A stretch of 64,000 nucleotides of DNA. Source: Flavobacterium saccharophilum (lineage in GTDB: Bacteria; Bacteroidota; Bacteroidia; Flavobacteriales; Flavobacteriaceae). How positions within the stretch are numbered: position 1 is the stretch's first letter; each line of letters starts with the position of its first letter. Below are positions 1 through 8,311 of the stretch, piece by piece. Under the pieces are notes generated by a model, which saw nothing but the letters and a program-made list of their open reading frames with translations, made no database searches and was not told the DNA's origin. Location: assembly GCF_900142735.1 (NCBI RefSeq), contig NZ_FRBY01000003.1:248001-312000 (forward strand), in the 5' to 3' direction. The position numbers and the translations under genes were made by a program.

Positions 1-111
1 CCAGAAATAAGATATGTAGGCTATAATACAGACAAATTGCTTATCGTTATGGGAAAACATAACTTTGCAGAAATTGACATCAATAATGGTATAACAAAAC
101 TTGTGGGTTAA
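1..111 (+). CDS. 3' end of a truncated protein of unknown function
   Basis: Frame 1 is open from the first base of the window to a TAA at 109-111, giving the last 36 residues of a protein (ends NGITKLVG). The tail alternates short hydrophobic and polar stretches, as in a beta-rich fold, but no family is recognisable. A strong terminator hairpin about 60 bases downstream supports a real gene end. The 5' part lies outside the window. Confidence 0.55.
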   Translation, partial: PEIRYVGYNTDKLLIVMGKHNFAEIDINNGITKLVG

Positions 112-168
112 GATTAAAAAGTTCAAAGCTATATTTAATCCAATCTTCTAAAATATACATTTTCAATT

Positions 169-204
169 TACCCTTTTTCAGTTTTGGAAAAGGGTATTTT
201 TTTT
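169..204 (+). terminator. Rho-independent terminator
   Basis: TACCCTTTT (169-177) pairs with AAAAGGGTA (188-196) and is followed directly by a run of eight T. It would end the transcript of the truncated gene at the left edge. Confidence 0.75.
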
Positions 205-248
205 ATTTGCATAAATTATTTTGCAGTTTTTATTGATATATTTGGTAT

Positions 249-947
249 ATGAAGAGAATTATAAAAGTAATATTCATGCTAGTAGTTATTCTTTTTTCTA
301 GCTGTGAAAAGAAAGTTACAGATTTAGAATTTGAGAAAAATGTAATGACTGAAATTTTCCCAAGTTTAATCGATTCAACTTGTATTGATATAAGATTATA
401 TACCAATTTTCCACCAGAATACGGAGAATCAATATATGATAAAACAGGTCATTATATTGGCGTTGACAGCACAAAAGCTACGAAAGAACAGGAGCAAAAA
501 TTGTTAGAATGGAAAATCAATACAGAAAAAATTAAGAAAGACACTTCTAAAATTATTGTTGCATTTGATCCAGTTATAAAAGACAGCCATGAAGACCTCA
601 ATAAAGATTTTCAAAAACACTTCAAAACGCAGATCGTCAAATTAAAAGACAAAAACAGTGAATACCTGTTTGAATTTGAAAACATTAAACTTCACAATAA
701 ATTTGCACTTAAAAATATTTCTCAATTTCCAAAAGAAAGGGGTGTAATTTGGCAAACTAAATACAACTTTCTATTTTCAGGAGTGGTTTTTTTTTCAAGA
801 ATACAATTCGATAAGGATAAAAAATTCGGAATATTAGATGGTGGTTTTGCTTGCGGAAGGCTTTGTGGACAAGGATTTAGAATTTATATTAAAAAAGTCA
901 ATAATAAATGGATTATTGATGAAGTTGAAGGAACTTGGATTGCCTAA
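249..947 (+). CDS. Hypothetical lipoprotein
   Basis: This 232-residue protein starts with a Lys/Arg-rich N-terminus, a hydrophobic segment and a lipobox-like LFSSC, with Cys19 as the probable lipidation site. It should therefore be exported and membrane anchored. The rest is Lys/Glu-rich with a C-terminal beta-rich part that has a GG-x-ACGRLCGQGF stretch, where two cysteines could form a disulfide. I recognise no family. TATATTTG at 237-244 resembles a -7 box but sits only five bases from the ATG, so either the message is nearly leaderless or the true promoter lies elsewhere. The gene follows a terminator and is 31 bases from the next gene on the same strand, so it may share a transcript with it. 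Confidence 0.7.
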   Translation: MKRIIKVIFMLVVILFSSCEKKVTDLEFEKNVMTEIFPSLIDSTCIDIRLYTNFPPEYGESIYDKTGHYIGVDSTKATKEQEQKLLEWKINTEKIKKDTSKIIVAFDPVIKDSHEDLNKDFQKHFKTQIVKLKDKNSEYLFEFENIKLHNKFALKNISQFPKERGVIWQTKYNFLFSGVVFFSRIQFDKDKKFGILDGGFACGRLCGQGFRIYIKKVNNKWIIDEVEGTWIA

Positions 948-978
948 TCTTTTATTCTCTTTTTAATTTTTTTTATAA

Positions 979-1692
979 ATGAAACTCATAAACTGGAATT
1001 GCAACATGGCGTTCAGAAAAAAGGCAGCATTCATTCTGCCGTACAATCCTGATATTGTCGTAATTTCTGAGTGTGAAAATCCTGAAAAACTAAAATTCCC
1101 AGCCGACACAAAATTACCAACAGATATTCTTTGGTATGGTACAAATCCGCATAAAGGTATTGGCGTTTTTTCTTATGGTGAATATCGGTTTCGATTGCTC
1201 GATTGTCATAATCCGAGCTTTAAAAACATTCTTCCTATTGCCGTTTCTGGCGGAACAATTGACTTTACTTTGTTTGCAGTTTGGGCCAATAATCCTGAAG
1301 ATAAAGACGGACAATACGTCACTCAGGTCTGGAAAGCCATCAATTATTACGAAGATCTAATTAGAGAGACCAAAACGATTTTAATTGGTGATTTCAACAG
1401 CAATACCATTTGGGACAAACCACGTCGGGAAGGAAACCATACTACAGTGGTAAACAAACTCGAAGCAAAGAAAATCTACAGTACCTATCACAAATATTTC
1501 AATCAAATTCAGGGTAAAGAAGAGCATCCTACTTTGTATCTTTATCGTCATGAAAACAAACCTTATCATCTGGATTATTGTTTTGCATCAAATGATTTTA
1601 TAGAAGTCCTGGACCATGTTGAAATTGGAACTTATCACGACTGGACGATGCACAGTGACCACAAGCCTTTAATTATTAACTTTAATCTATAA
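979..1692 (+). CDS. Endonuclease/exonuclease/phosphatase family protein
   Basis: This 237-residue protein has the order of motifs typical of the EEP fold: INWNC at the N-terminus, a metal-ligand acidic residue in VISECENP, the catalytic ILIGDFNSN near residue 135, and a C-terminal SDHKPLIINF holding the general-base Asp-His. Members are Mg-dependent phosphodiesterases acting on DNA, RNA, lipids or small phosphoesters, and the substrate cannot be told from sequence. There is no signal peptide, so it should be cytoplasmic. Only three bases separate it from the methyltransferase gene downstream, so the two are probably co-transcribed. Function beyond the superfamily is not inferred. Confidence 0.85.
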   Translation: MKLINWNCNMAFRKKAAFILPYNPDIVVISECENPEKLKFPADTKLPTDILWYGTNPHKGIGVFSYGEYRFRLLDCHNPSFKNILPIAVSGGTIDFTLFAVWANNPEDKDGQYVTQVWKAINYYEDLIRETKTILIGDFNSNTIWDKPRREGNHTTVVNKLEAKKIYSTYHKYFNQIQGKEEHPTLYLYRHENKPYHLDYCFASNDFIEVLDHVEIGTYHDWTMHSDHKPLIINFNL

Positions 1693-1695
1693 ATA

Positions 1696-2319
1696 ATGAA
1701 TGACACCTGGACGGAAAGATGGAACGACCGCTACAGCAACGAAGAGTTTGCATATGGCGAAGAACCCAATAATTTCTTTAAAGAACAAATCGAAAAATTA
1801 AATGCCGGAACGATTCTTTTTCCTGCCGAAGGCGAAGGCCGAAATGCTGTTTACGCTGCCAAATTAGGCTGGGAAGTTGCTGCTTTTGATATCAGCGAAG
1901 AAGGAAAAAACAAAGCTTTAAAACTCGCTGAAGCCAACAATGTAACCATCGATTATAAAGTTGGAGCATTAGAAACGCTAAATTATCAACCTCAACAATT
2001 TGATGCCATTGCTTTGATTTACGCTCATTTTCCAGCAGAAATTAAATCGGCTCTTCATAAAATGCTTGAAACTTATTTACGAAAAGACGGTATTATTATT
2101 TTTGAAGCTTTCAGCAAAAAACATTTAGAATATCTGGCAATAAATGACAAAGTTGGCGGACCAAAAGATATTGAATCTTTATTTTCAATTGAAGAAATAA
2201 AAGCCGATTTCCCAAACTACGAAATCATTCAATTGGAAGAAACAGAAATCGAACTGAATGAAGGTTTGTTCCATAACGGAAAAGGTTCTGTAATTCGATT
2301 TGTTGGAAGGAAAAAATAA
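1696..2319 (+). CDS. Class I SAM-dependent methyltransferase (TehB-like)
   Basis: This 207-residue protein opens with a [20 protein letters not shown] segment typical of the TehB/thiopurine-methyltransferase-like branch. The SAM-binding motif I follows as [16 protein letters not shown] near residues 40-55, then an acidic loop at AAFDIS. Such enzymes methylate small molecules, including thiols, selenium or tellurium compounds. The substrate here is unknown. It lies three bases after the EEP-family gene and ends at a hairpin shared with the convergent ABC transporter operon. Confidence 0.85.
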   Translation: MNDTWTERWNDRYSNEEFAYGEEPNNFFKEQIEKLNAGTILFPAEGEGRNAVYAAKLGWEVAAFDISEEGKNKALKLAEANNVTIDYKVGALETLNYQPQQFDAIALIYAHFPAEIKSALHKMLETYLRKDGIIIFEAFSKKHLEYLAINDKVGGPKDIESLFSIEEIKADFPNYEIIQLEETEIELNEGLFHNGKGSVIRFVGRKK

Positions 2320-2327
2320 AACTTAAT

Positions 2328-2355
2328 GTTGAGACGCAAATCTTTGCGTCTCAAC
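2328..2355. terminator. Bidirectional hairpin between convergent genes
   Basis: GTTGAGACGCAAA (2328-2340) and TTTGCGTCTCAAC (2343-2355) are perfect 13-base inverted repeats with a two-base spacer. They lie between the methyltransferase gene (+) and the ABC ATPase gene (-). There is no long T-run on either side, so it may be a dispersed palindromic repeat doing the work of a terminator. A degenerate relative (GAGACGCA..TGTGCGCCTC) occurs at about 60855. Confidence 0.6.
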
Positions 2356-2378
2356 AGAACATCTCAATTTAATTCTCT

Positions 2379-3185
2379 TTAATTTTTATATTTCATTCCC
2401 ATATCTTCAATAGAGAATTTGTCTGTCAATAAATGCAATAATTTATCTCTTAAAGCTATATATTCAGGCATTTTTACGATTTCTATTTTGTTTCTTGGCC
2501 TTGGCAAATGCACTTCTACAATTTCTCTTATCGTTGATGCCGGACCATTATTCAACACCACAATTCTATCCGATAAAAACAAAGCCTCTTCAATATCATG
2601 CGTGATCATAATGATTGTTTTTTCTCTGTTGTCTAAATTCCATAATTTCAAAACTTCTAATTGCATTGATCCTTTGGTTAAGGCATCTAAAGCTCCGAAA
2701 GGCTCATCCAAAAGCAATACTCCCGGATTAATCGCAAAAGCTCTCGCAATGGCAACACGTTGTTTCATTCCGCCCGAAAGTTGCCCTGGTAATTTATCTT
2801 TATGTTCAAACAAATTGACCATTTTAAGATTCTGAATCACAATCTCGTGTTTCTCTTTTTTAGAACAATTCATAACCGAATCAACAGCCTGAAAGATGTT
2901 CTGTTCTACCGTTAACCAAGGCAAAAGCGAATAATTCTGAAAAACAATTCCGCGATCCGGTCCCGGCCCTTTTATCTTTTGATTGGCTAATTCTACTGAA
3001 CCTCCAGTTGGTGTCAGCATCCCGCCAATAGCATTCATAATAGTCGATTTTCCACAACCCGAATGCCCGATAATCGAAATGATTTCTCCTTTTTGAATGG
3101 ATAAATTAATATCACGAACAGCAATGTATTTCCCTTTTGGAGTTGGAAATGATATCTCTAAATTTTTGATTTCTAAATAACTCAT
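2379..3185 (-). CDS. nrtC: Nitrate-type ABC transporter, ATP-binding protein
   Basis: This 268-residue ATPase has Walker A GHSGCGKST (residues 40-48), the ABC signature LSGGMKQRVAIARAF and Walker B VLLLDEPFGALDA. It belongs to the nitrate/sulfonate/taurine subfamily and energises import across the inner membrane. The family alone does not fix the substrate. Nitrate is inferred from the NrtA-like binding protein two genes upstream and the nitrate reductase next to the operon. It is the last gene of the unit porin-binding protein-permease-ATPase. It lacks the extra binding-protein domain of cyanobacterial NrtC and corresponds to NrtD in size. Confidence 0.85.
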   Translation of the reverse strand: MSYLEIKNLEISFPTPKGKYIAVRDINLSIQKGEIISIIGHSGCGKSTIMNAIGGMLTPTGGSVELANQKIKGPGPDRGIVFQNYSLLPWLTVEQNIFQAVDSVMNCSKKEKHEIVIQNLKMVNLFEHKDKLPGQLSGGMKQRVAIARAFAINPGVLLLDEPFGALDALTKGSMQLEVLKLWNLDNREKTIIMITHDIEEALFLSDRIVVLNNGPASTIREIVEVHLPRPRNKIEIVKMPEYIALRDKLLHLLTDKFSIEDMGMKYKN

Positions 3186-3224
3186 GGATTTTGATTTTAG
3201 ATTGTTGATTTTAGATTTGGGAGG

Positions 3225-3290
3225 GTTTCAAGTTTCAAGTTTCAAGTTTGAAAACCTTTGTCCCTTTGCAACTTTGAACCTTTGCACCTC
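3225..3290. repeat. Low-complexity intergenic repeats (TTTCAAG and CTTTGAACC types)
   Basis: About three copies of the heptamer TTTCAAG (3226-3249) are followed by alternating CTTTG-CCCTTTG-CAACTTTG-AACC units (3256-3290). Both types recur in other gaps of this window. The block sits between the permease and ATPase genes. Confidence 0.75.
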
Positions 3291-3293
3291 TGA

Positions 3294-4205
3294 TTAAGCT
3301 TTATAAGAAACTTTATTTTCTATAAACGTGAAGAATTTATCGAATATCAAACCCACTATTCCGATGATAATAATGGCTGAAATTACTTTTTCAAGACTTA
3401 AGGCGTTCCAGCTGTCCCAAACGAAGAAACCAATTCCGGCTCCGCCTGAAAGCATTTCTCCGGCCACAATTACCAGCCAGGCTACGCTAATACTCAAACG
3501 TAATCCGGTTATAATGTGGGGCAAACTAAACGGAATTAATATTTTGGTGAGATAACGCATTTTTGAGAAACCGAATGCCTTTGCTACATTTTTATGATCT
3601 TGGGGGATAGAGGCAATTCCGAAGGAAGTATTGATTAAGGTTGACCATAACGAGGTAATGAAAACAATAAATATAGTCGCCATACCCGTATCTTTAAAAA
3701 CGACCAATCCTATTGGAAACCATGCCAAAGGCGAAACCGGTTTTAAAAGCTGCACAATTGGATACATAATTTGTTTGCAAATCGTGCTCGCTCCCATCAA
3801 AATCCCAATTGGGATTGCTACTAATGAACCTAATAAAAAGCCCAATAAAACGGTTTTTATAGAATTGAATAATTGCAGTCCGATTCCTTTATCATTCGGT
3901 CCATAATCGTAAAAAGGATCGCTTAACATTTCTTTCAAAACGGTAAAAGTAGCCAATGGTCCAGGAAGTGCATCTTTCGTATAAACACTCAATAAACTCC
4001 AAAAACCAATAAATAAAGCGATTCCGATTCCTGCAAACGCAGTTGATTTTAGTTTAATGGCAATTGCATTTAAAATCAATTTTAATTTCTCATTTCTTAC
4101 CGTATCAATCGCGGTGTTTTCCATCAAAACTTCTGTTTGATCCGCGATATCGTTTAGCGTTAAAGTATCTTTATTAGACATGATATTCTGATTTAAATTT
4201 GACAA
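3294..4205 (-). CDS. nrtB: Nitrate-type ABC transporter, permease
   Basis: This 303-residue membrane protein has about six hydrophobic segments and the binding-protein-dependent transport domain. Its cytoplasmic EAA-like loop reads around AKAFGFSKMRYLTKILIP, where it contacts the ATPase. An unusually long hydrophilic N-terminus of about 45 residues precedes the first membrane span. Homology points to the NrtB/SsuC/TauC group. Nitrate is the best assignment from context. It lies between the binding-protein and ATPase genes on the same strand. Confidence 0.85.
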   Translation of the reverse strand: MSNLNQNIMSNKDTLTLNDIADQTEVLMENTAIDTVRNEKLKLILNAIAIKLKSTAFAGIGIALFIGFWSLLSVYTKDALPGPLATFTVLKEMLSDPFYDYGPNDKGIGLQLFNSIKTVLLGFLLGSLVAIPIGILMGASTICKQIMYPIVQLLKPVSPLAWFPIGLVVFKDTGMATIFIVFITSLWSTLINTSFGIASIPQDHKNVAKAFGFSKMRYLTKILIPFSLPHIITGLRLSISVAWLVIVAGEMLSGGAGIGFFVWDSWNALSLEKVISAIIIIGIVGLIFDKFFTFIENKVSYKA

Positions 4206-4217
4206 TTATGTTAGGGA

Positions 4218-4317
4218 TTTTTCGCCACGACCCGACCGAAGGAAAGAGACGAAGTAATTCATGAATTTATTTTAGCACTGAATAGAAAAACTAATTCGTG
4301 AATTCGTGGCGGAAAAA
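4218..4317. repeat. Imperfect inverted repeat with CGCCACG ends
   Basis: TTTTTCGCCACG (from 4218) and CGTGGCGGAAAAA (ending about 4316) form the ends of an inverted repeat. The right half carries ATTCGTGAATTCGTGGCG, the same word found in the perfect hairpin at 16666-16714. It separates the binding-protein and permease genes and may reduce read-through. Confidence 0.6.
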
Positions 4318-4318
4318 A

Positions 4319-5548
4319 TTATTTTTTAACCACTTTTAAATAAGCTGCGGGATTTGAAGGATCAAAAACCGTTTTATCCATTGTTAGCGAGAAAGGCTTC
4401 ATATCATCATTTGGTACTTTTACTTTCATGCTTTTCGCCACTTCTTCGTATAAATCCTGTAGAATCAATTTATCGGCAATTGCTTTATAATTTGGCGCTT
4501 CTTTCAAATAGCCAAATCGAACATATTGCGCCATAGCCCAAATAGCATATGATTTTCTAGGATAATTCACCAGACCGCCTTTGTAAAACAACATATAATC
4601 TTTGGCATAAACTTCCGTTCCCTGATTACAGCCCAAATCGTAATTCCCCATTAATCTATTTTCGATAACATCTGCGGGAGCGTTTACATAAGGGGCTTTT
4701 CCAATTATTCCAGCCGCTTTTTTACGATTAGCAGGATTATCCAGCCAAATACAGGCTTCTAAAACGGCTTTCATCACTTTTACAAGATCGGTTCTTCTTT
4801 TCTCGCTGAATTCTTTATTCACAACCAAAGCTTTTTCAGGATGGTCTTTCCAGATATCTTGTGAAGCTACTTGCGTAAAACCAATTCCCTGTTTCACTGC
4901 AACACCACCCCAAGGTTCTCCTACACAATACCCATCCATATTTCCCACTTTCATATTCGCTACCATTTGCGGAGGCGGAATCGTAATAATTTTAGATGTT
5001 TTTTGATTTACGCCCGCAATGGCCATCCAGTTTCTTAACCATAAATCGTGTGTTCCTCCCGGGAAAGTCATGGCAAAAGTCACTTCCTTCTCCGCTTTAA
5101 GTTTGGCCGCCACGACAGGTGCAATTTTATTCATTTGTTTGAAACCTACTTTTCCACAAAAATCTTTTGAAAGTGTAATCGCCTGGCCATTTACATTCAG
5201 CATCATAGCGATTTTCATTTCAGAACCTGCTTTTCCTCCTACCCCGGTGTAAACCGAAAACGGCATTGAATACAGACAGTGCGCTCCGTCTAATTCGCCG
5301 GTTAAAATTTTATCACGAACATTGGCCCATGAAGATTCTTTGGTTACCACTACTTCGACTCCGTATTTTTTAAACAATCCTAATTCTTTTGCCATTACAA
5401 TTGGAGAACAATCCGTTAGCGGAATAAACCCGAGTTTTACTGGATCATTCTGAGCTGATACTTCCGAAAAAGAAACGGCTAAAACGAGTATTAAAGTCAG
5501 TACTATTCTTTTAAAAACTTCTGTTGTATTTGTCTGTATTTTTTTCAT
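4319..5548 (-). CDS. nrtA: Nitrate ABC transporter, periplasmic substrate-binding protein
   Basis: This 409-residue protein has an N-terminal signal peptide (hydrophobic LTLILVLAVSF, cleavage near VSAQ). The mature start is LGFIPLTDCSPIVMAKELG, followed by SSWANVRDKILTGELDGAH, the pattern of the NrtA/CmpA branch that binds nitrate or bicarbonate rather than the shorter taurine/sulfonate proteins. A later YCVGEPWGG stretch also fits. Nitrate rather than bicarbonate is favoured because the nitrate reductase gene lies nearby. No lipobox is visible, so it is either soluble in the periplasm or retained by other means. The gap to the upstream porin gene is 28 bases, consistent with one operon. Confidence 0.9.
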   Translation of the reverse strand: MKKIQTNTTEVFKRIVLTLILVLAVSFSEVSAQNDPVKLGFIPLTDCSPIVMAKELGLFKKYGVEVVVTKESSWANVRDKILTGELDGAHCLYSMPFSVYTGVGGKAGSEMKIAMMLNVNGQAITLSKDFCGKVGFKQMNKIAPVVAAKLKAEKEVTFAMTFPGGTHDLWLRNWMAIAGVNQKTSKIITIPPPQMVANMKVGNMDGYCVGEPWGGVAVKQGIGFTQVASQDIWKDHPEKALVVNKEFSEKRRTDLVKVMKAVLEACIWLDNPANRKKAAGIIGKAPYVNAPADVIENRLMGNYDLGCNQGTEVYAKDYMLFYKGGLVNYPRKSYAIWAMAQYVRFGYLKEAPNYKAIADKLILQDLYEEVAKSMKVKVPNDDMKPFSLTMDKTVFDPSNPAAYLKVVKK

Positions 5549-5576
5549 TTTTAAGAAATTTAAAAGTTATTGGTTT

Positions 5577-7016
5577 TTATTTTTTAGCTAAAAAATTAGG
5601 TTTGATATTTAGCATTACATAAGCAAATTGTGGACTTAAATCGGCATTGGCAACATTTTTAACCGCTGCAGAAGCCATAGAGTTTGTAGCTTTCATGAAA
5701 GAATAACCTGCTTCGATATTGATGATTTTGGTTAGGTTGTATTTTACAAGTAGATCCAGTTCAGTTCCTAAATAAGAGTTTAATTTTCCGCCAGCGCCAT
5801 TAGATAAAGTGTTAGCCGATTCAAAACCGTGGATATCCAATGCGAAACTTAAATTATCTTTGGCGTTATATTTTATTTTGAAGAAGTAATCCAGTAAACC
5901 TTGTTTTCCAAAGCCGTTTGCAGCATAAAAATAATCCATGCTTCCCCAGAATTTGTGAGGGGTTCCGTAAAGAGGATCAAATCGATTGTCTTTTGAATCA
6001 GCTGTAACAGTTTTTGTTCCGTCATCACCCGATAAAAAATCAACTCCAGGGCCGATAAACAATTTTCTTCCTACTTGTAAAGTTGATGTAATCGAAAACA
6101 AATTGGCGTTTAATGATCTTCCATCTTTATTTTTTCCACCTTGGTAATAGTAACTACCTGTCAAATTTAATTTTCTCGTCACATTGGTATTGAAGTAAAC
6201 TCCGGTTGTATTTCGGCTCCAAACTCCAGTTCCGTTTACTTTAGTAGTTATTGGCGGAGTTCCTGCGGTTACTAAAGTATATTTATTAAAATCATCTTTG
6301 AAGAATAAAAAAGACAAGTCACCAAAGAAGAATTTTTTCCCCACATAAGCATATTGAAATGATTTATACATCGTCCCAATTCCGTTAGTTCCTGCACCGT
6401 AAGCCGGATTTGTGCCATTATAAATTGTTCCTGCATTATTTTCTTTATTCTGATTGAAAGCGGCTCCAACATCAGCAATCCAGCCTTTATTAGCGAATTT
6501 AAAAATGATCGCATCGTGGCGTCTCCCCTGTTGTAACCAGTCTAAACTCCCCAAGACCTTCTGATCGTCATAAGAAATTTCCTGACGTCCTGCTTTTATA
6601 GACAGATTCTGAATCGTACTTACCGTATCATTCAAAAAAATCTCAGCCCAGGCTTCGTGCAATATAATTCCGTTATTCGCTTCTGTTGTTGTTCTGTTGA
6701 TCGAAGAAGCATCTTGTCCCCAAACGCGAACGTCTTGTACTGCGGTAAATATTTTAAATCTATATCCGGAATATCCGGCATTTAATCTTGTTCTCTGGCT
6801 TGTAAACAACGCAGCTTTATCTCCTTCTTGTTGAAGAGTCCCTTGTCCGGCGCGCATTTCAACTCGGTCTCTTAACTGACCTGTAAGTGTAAATTGCGCT
6901 TGTGCTTCATAGCTTCCAAACATGGTAAGTAAAAATAACAATAAAATAGATTTTGAAAATTTTGATGAAAAAATAGTGCTGTGTTTTTTTAATATAAGGT
7001 TGGTTAATTTGCTCAT
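5577..7016 (-). CDS. Alginate-export-family outer-membrane porin, probably for nitrate entry
   Basis: This 479-residue protein has a signal peptide ending near AQAQ and then amphipathic beta strands throughout, with aromatic girdle residues and a C-terminal strand ending NIKPNFLAKK. It matches the AlgE-like barrel family, which is often annotated as alginate export protein. In Bacteroidota such barrels frequently serve as anion channels, and no alginate genes are present. First place in the nrt operon suggests a nitrate porin; this role is inferred. A TAAATTTG -7 box and a copy of the shared 16-base regulatory motif lie just upstream. Confidence 0.75.
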   Translation of the reverse strand: MSKLTNLILKKHSTIFSSKFSKSILLLFLLTMFGSYEAQAQFTLTGQLRDRVEMRAGQGTLQQEGDKAALFTSQRTRLNAGYSGYRFKIFTAVQDVRVWGQDASSINRTTTEANNGIILHEAWAEIFLNDTVSTIQNLSIKAGRQEISYDDQKVLGSLDWLQQGRRHDAIIFKFANKGWIADVGAAFNQNKENNAGTIYNGTNPAYGAGTNGIGTMYKSFQYAYVGKKFFFGDLSFLFFKDDFNKYTLVTAGTPPITTKVNGTGVWSRNTTGVYFNTNVTRKLNLTGSYYYQGGKNKDGRSLNANLFSITSTLQVGRKLFIGPGVDFLSGDDGTKTVTADSKDNRFDPLYGTPHKFWGSMDYFYAANGFGKQGLLDYFFKIKYNAKDNLSFALDIHGFESANTLSNGAGGKLNSYLGTELDLLVKYNLTKIINIEAGYSFMKATNSMASAAVKNVANADLSPQFAYVMLNIKPNFLAKK

Positions 7017-7042
7017 AATAATTTGTTTTGATTTGTATGAAG

Positions 7043-7068
7043 CAAATTTATATACGTATAAATACTTA
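7043..7068 (-). promoter_or_regulatory. Promoter of the nrt operon with the shared 16-base motif
   Basis: Read on the minus strand, TAAGTATTTATACGTA (7068-7053) is followed two bases later by TAAATTTG (7050-7043), a match to the Bacteroidota -7 box TAnnTTTG. A TTG lies 22 bases upstream of that box. The same 16-base word occurs upstream of the nitrate reductase gene and of moeA, so it is likely an operator for a regulator of the island. Confidence 0.65.
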
Positions 7069-7350
7069 AGTACAATACTTATACCATGTTAAAACATTTT
7101 TTTTAACCCATAAAAAGCGTTTGAAAGTCAATTTGTTTTCTGCGTTTTCGCATGAATTTGGGATTAAGTCCCGTGAAATAAGAGATTTTTGAGGTATACG
7201 TAATTTACTTAGGAGAATTAGATGATTTGGCAATTAGATAATTTTTGGAAGAAAGAGAATAGAGCAAAGAAGCAAGAGGCAAGAATAAAGAGTATAGAAT
7301 AAAGAATATAGAGAAAAGAGGAATGGATTTGTATCTATTATGGGTACAAA

Positions 7351-7412
7351 CGTGAAACTTGAAACTTGAAACCTGAACTTGAAACCTGAACGTGAAACTT
7401 GAAACTTGAAAC
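7351..7412. repeat. TTGAAAC/CTGAAC heptamer repeats
   Basis: About eight degenerate copies of TTGAAAC or CTGAAC fill this stretch just downstream of the FNR-like gene. An A-rich stretch with GAATAAA-type units (about 7280-7320) precedes it. No believable gene lies between 7017 and 7420. Confidence 0.75.
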
Positions 7413-7420
7413 AAAAAAAA

Positions 7421-8125
7421 CTAAAAATACTTATGTTCCATTATTTCTGACTGGAGCTTTGGAATGGCGAGGATGCCAATTCTTTTTCCTACGGTTTTTA
7501 TTAGCGACTCTTTTTTAAGGCTTGAAAGCACTCTAATCACTTGCTCTTCAGTAGTACCGGCGAAGTCTGCTATTTCTTTTCTTGACAATTCGATATCAAT
7601 TAAGCCGTTCATTTGGCCGAATTTTCTGTGGATGTATAATAGCAAATCGATTACGCGTTCACGTACATTCATGTGGGCGATTTTACGGATATTGTTCTCG
7701 CTTTTATTGAGTTCATCGGCATAAAACAACATTAAAGCGTATGTAAATTCGGGAACGTTTTGAAGAATCTCCATCATGGTTTCATTGCTGAAATTGCACA
7801 AAACTGTATCTTCTAAAGCATAAGCACCAATCAGATAACGTTTGCTGGTTCCGAAACCACGAAAGCCAATTGTGTCGCCATTTTTAGTAAGGCGAACAAT
7901 CTGCTCACGGCCGTTAATTCCGGTTTTAACCGTTTTGACTTTTCCTTTACAAATAAAATAAAGTCCCTGAATTGGAGCGCCTTCGATGATAAACTGCTGC
8001 GTTTTTTTACAAACAAAACTATGTTTCTTCTGAACATATTGTTTCATTTGCTCCAGATGCAGATGTTTTTTAATAAAACAGTTTTCGTTCGCGCAGGAAT
8101 AACAAATGGCTTGCTCTTCTTTCAT
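7421..8125 (-). CDS. FNR-like Crp-family transcription regulator with four-Cys cluster set
   Basis: This 234-residue protein has an N-terminal cysteine patch (Cys8, Cys11, Cys16), a cyclic-nucleotide-type beta-roll and a C-terminal winged helix-turn-helix with SRKEIADFAGTTEEQVIRVL. Cys110 in EDTVLCNFSNET falls where E. coli FNR has Cys122 (MVCEIPFET), so all four ligands of an oxygen-labile [4Fe-4S] cluster are present. The recognition helix keeps the FNR Glu and Arg but has Ile where FNR has Ser212, so the half-site should differ from TTGAT. It is transcribed away from the nitrate reductase gene across a 186-base gap that holds a perfect palindrome. It is probably the oxygen- or NO-responsive regulator of the island; a direct test is lacking. 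Confidence 0.85.
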   Translation of the reverse strand: MKEEQAICYSCANENCFIKKHLHLEQMKQYVQKKHSFVCKKTQQFIIEGAPIQGLYFICKGKVKTVKTGINGREQIVRLTKNGDTIGFRGFGTSKRYLIGAYALEDTVLCNFSNETMMEILQNVPEFTYALMLFYADELNKSENNIRKIAHMNVRERVIDLLLYIHRKFGQMNGLIDIELSRKEIADFAGTTEEQVIRVLSSLKKESLIKTVGKRIGILAIPKLQSEIMEHKYF

Positions 8126-8203
8126 GAGTCCTAAATTTTAATCGATTTAAAAACTAATTTGTTGTTCCTCATTTATTTCATCAAAAATAGAAAAATAATT
8201 TCA

Positions 8204-8240
8204 AAAAATAAGTATTTATACGTAAAAATACTTATTTTTG
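8204..8240 (+). promoter_or_regulatory. Perfect palindromic operator and -7 box upstream of nitrate reductase
   Basis: AAAAATAAGTATTT (8204-8217) and AAATACTTATTTTT (8226-8239) are perfect 14-base inverted repeats around ATACGTAA. The left half contains the shared word TAAGTATTTATACGTA (8209-8224). TATTTTTG at 8233-8240 matches the -7 box, and no TTG sits at the -33 position, as expected for an activator-dependent promoter. Because the palindrome overlaps the -7 box, repression is also possible. The site lies in the divergent gap shared with the FNR-like regulator. Confidence 0.7.
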
Positions 8241-8311
8241 TCTAAGTCAAATACGTGAGGCACTTAGGACTGGGCATAATTACTATAGTTGTATTTAAAA
8301 AAGAAGCTGTA

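Noticed and set aside
2379..5548. Taurine or sulfonate importer as the identity of the ABC system
   Set aside because: ATPase and permease would allow it, but the binding protein has the NrtA-type N-terminal and SSWANVRDK motifs, and the neighbours are nitrate genes.
5577..7016. Alginate export as the true function of the porin
   Set aside because: No alginate synthesis or modification genes are present; the family name is inherited and the nrt context favours an anion channel.
7205..7414. Minus-strand frame of 69 residues
   Set aside because: It consists of translated heptamer repeats (FKFHV, SSFTFRFQVQ), so it is a product of the repeat.
8255..8311. Upstream in-frame start of the nitrate reductase gene
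   Set aside because: The added residues show no similarity to the family N-terminus, and the palindromic operator and -7 box lie directly before it.
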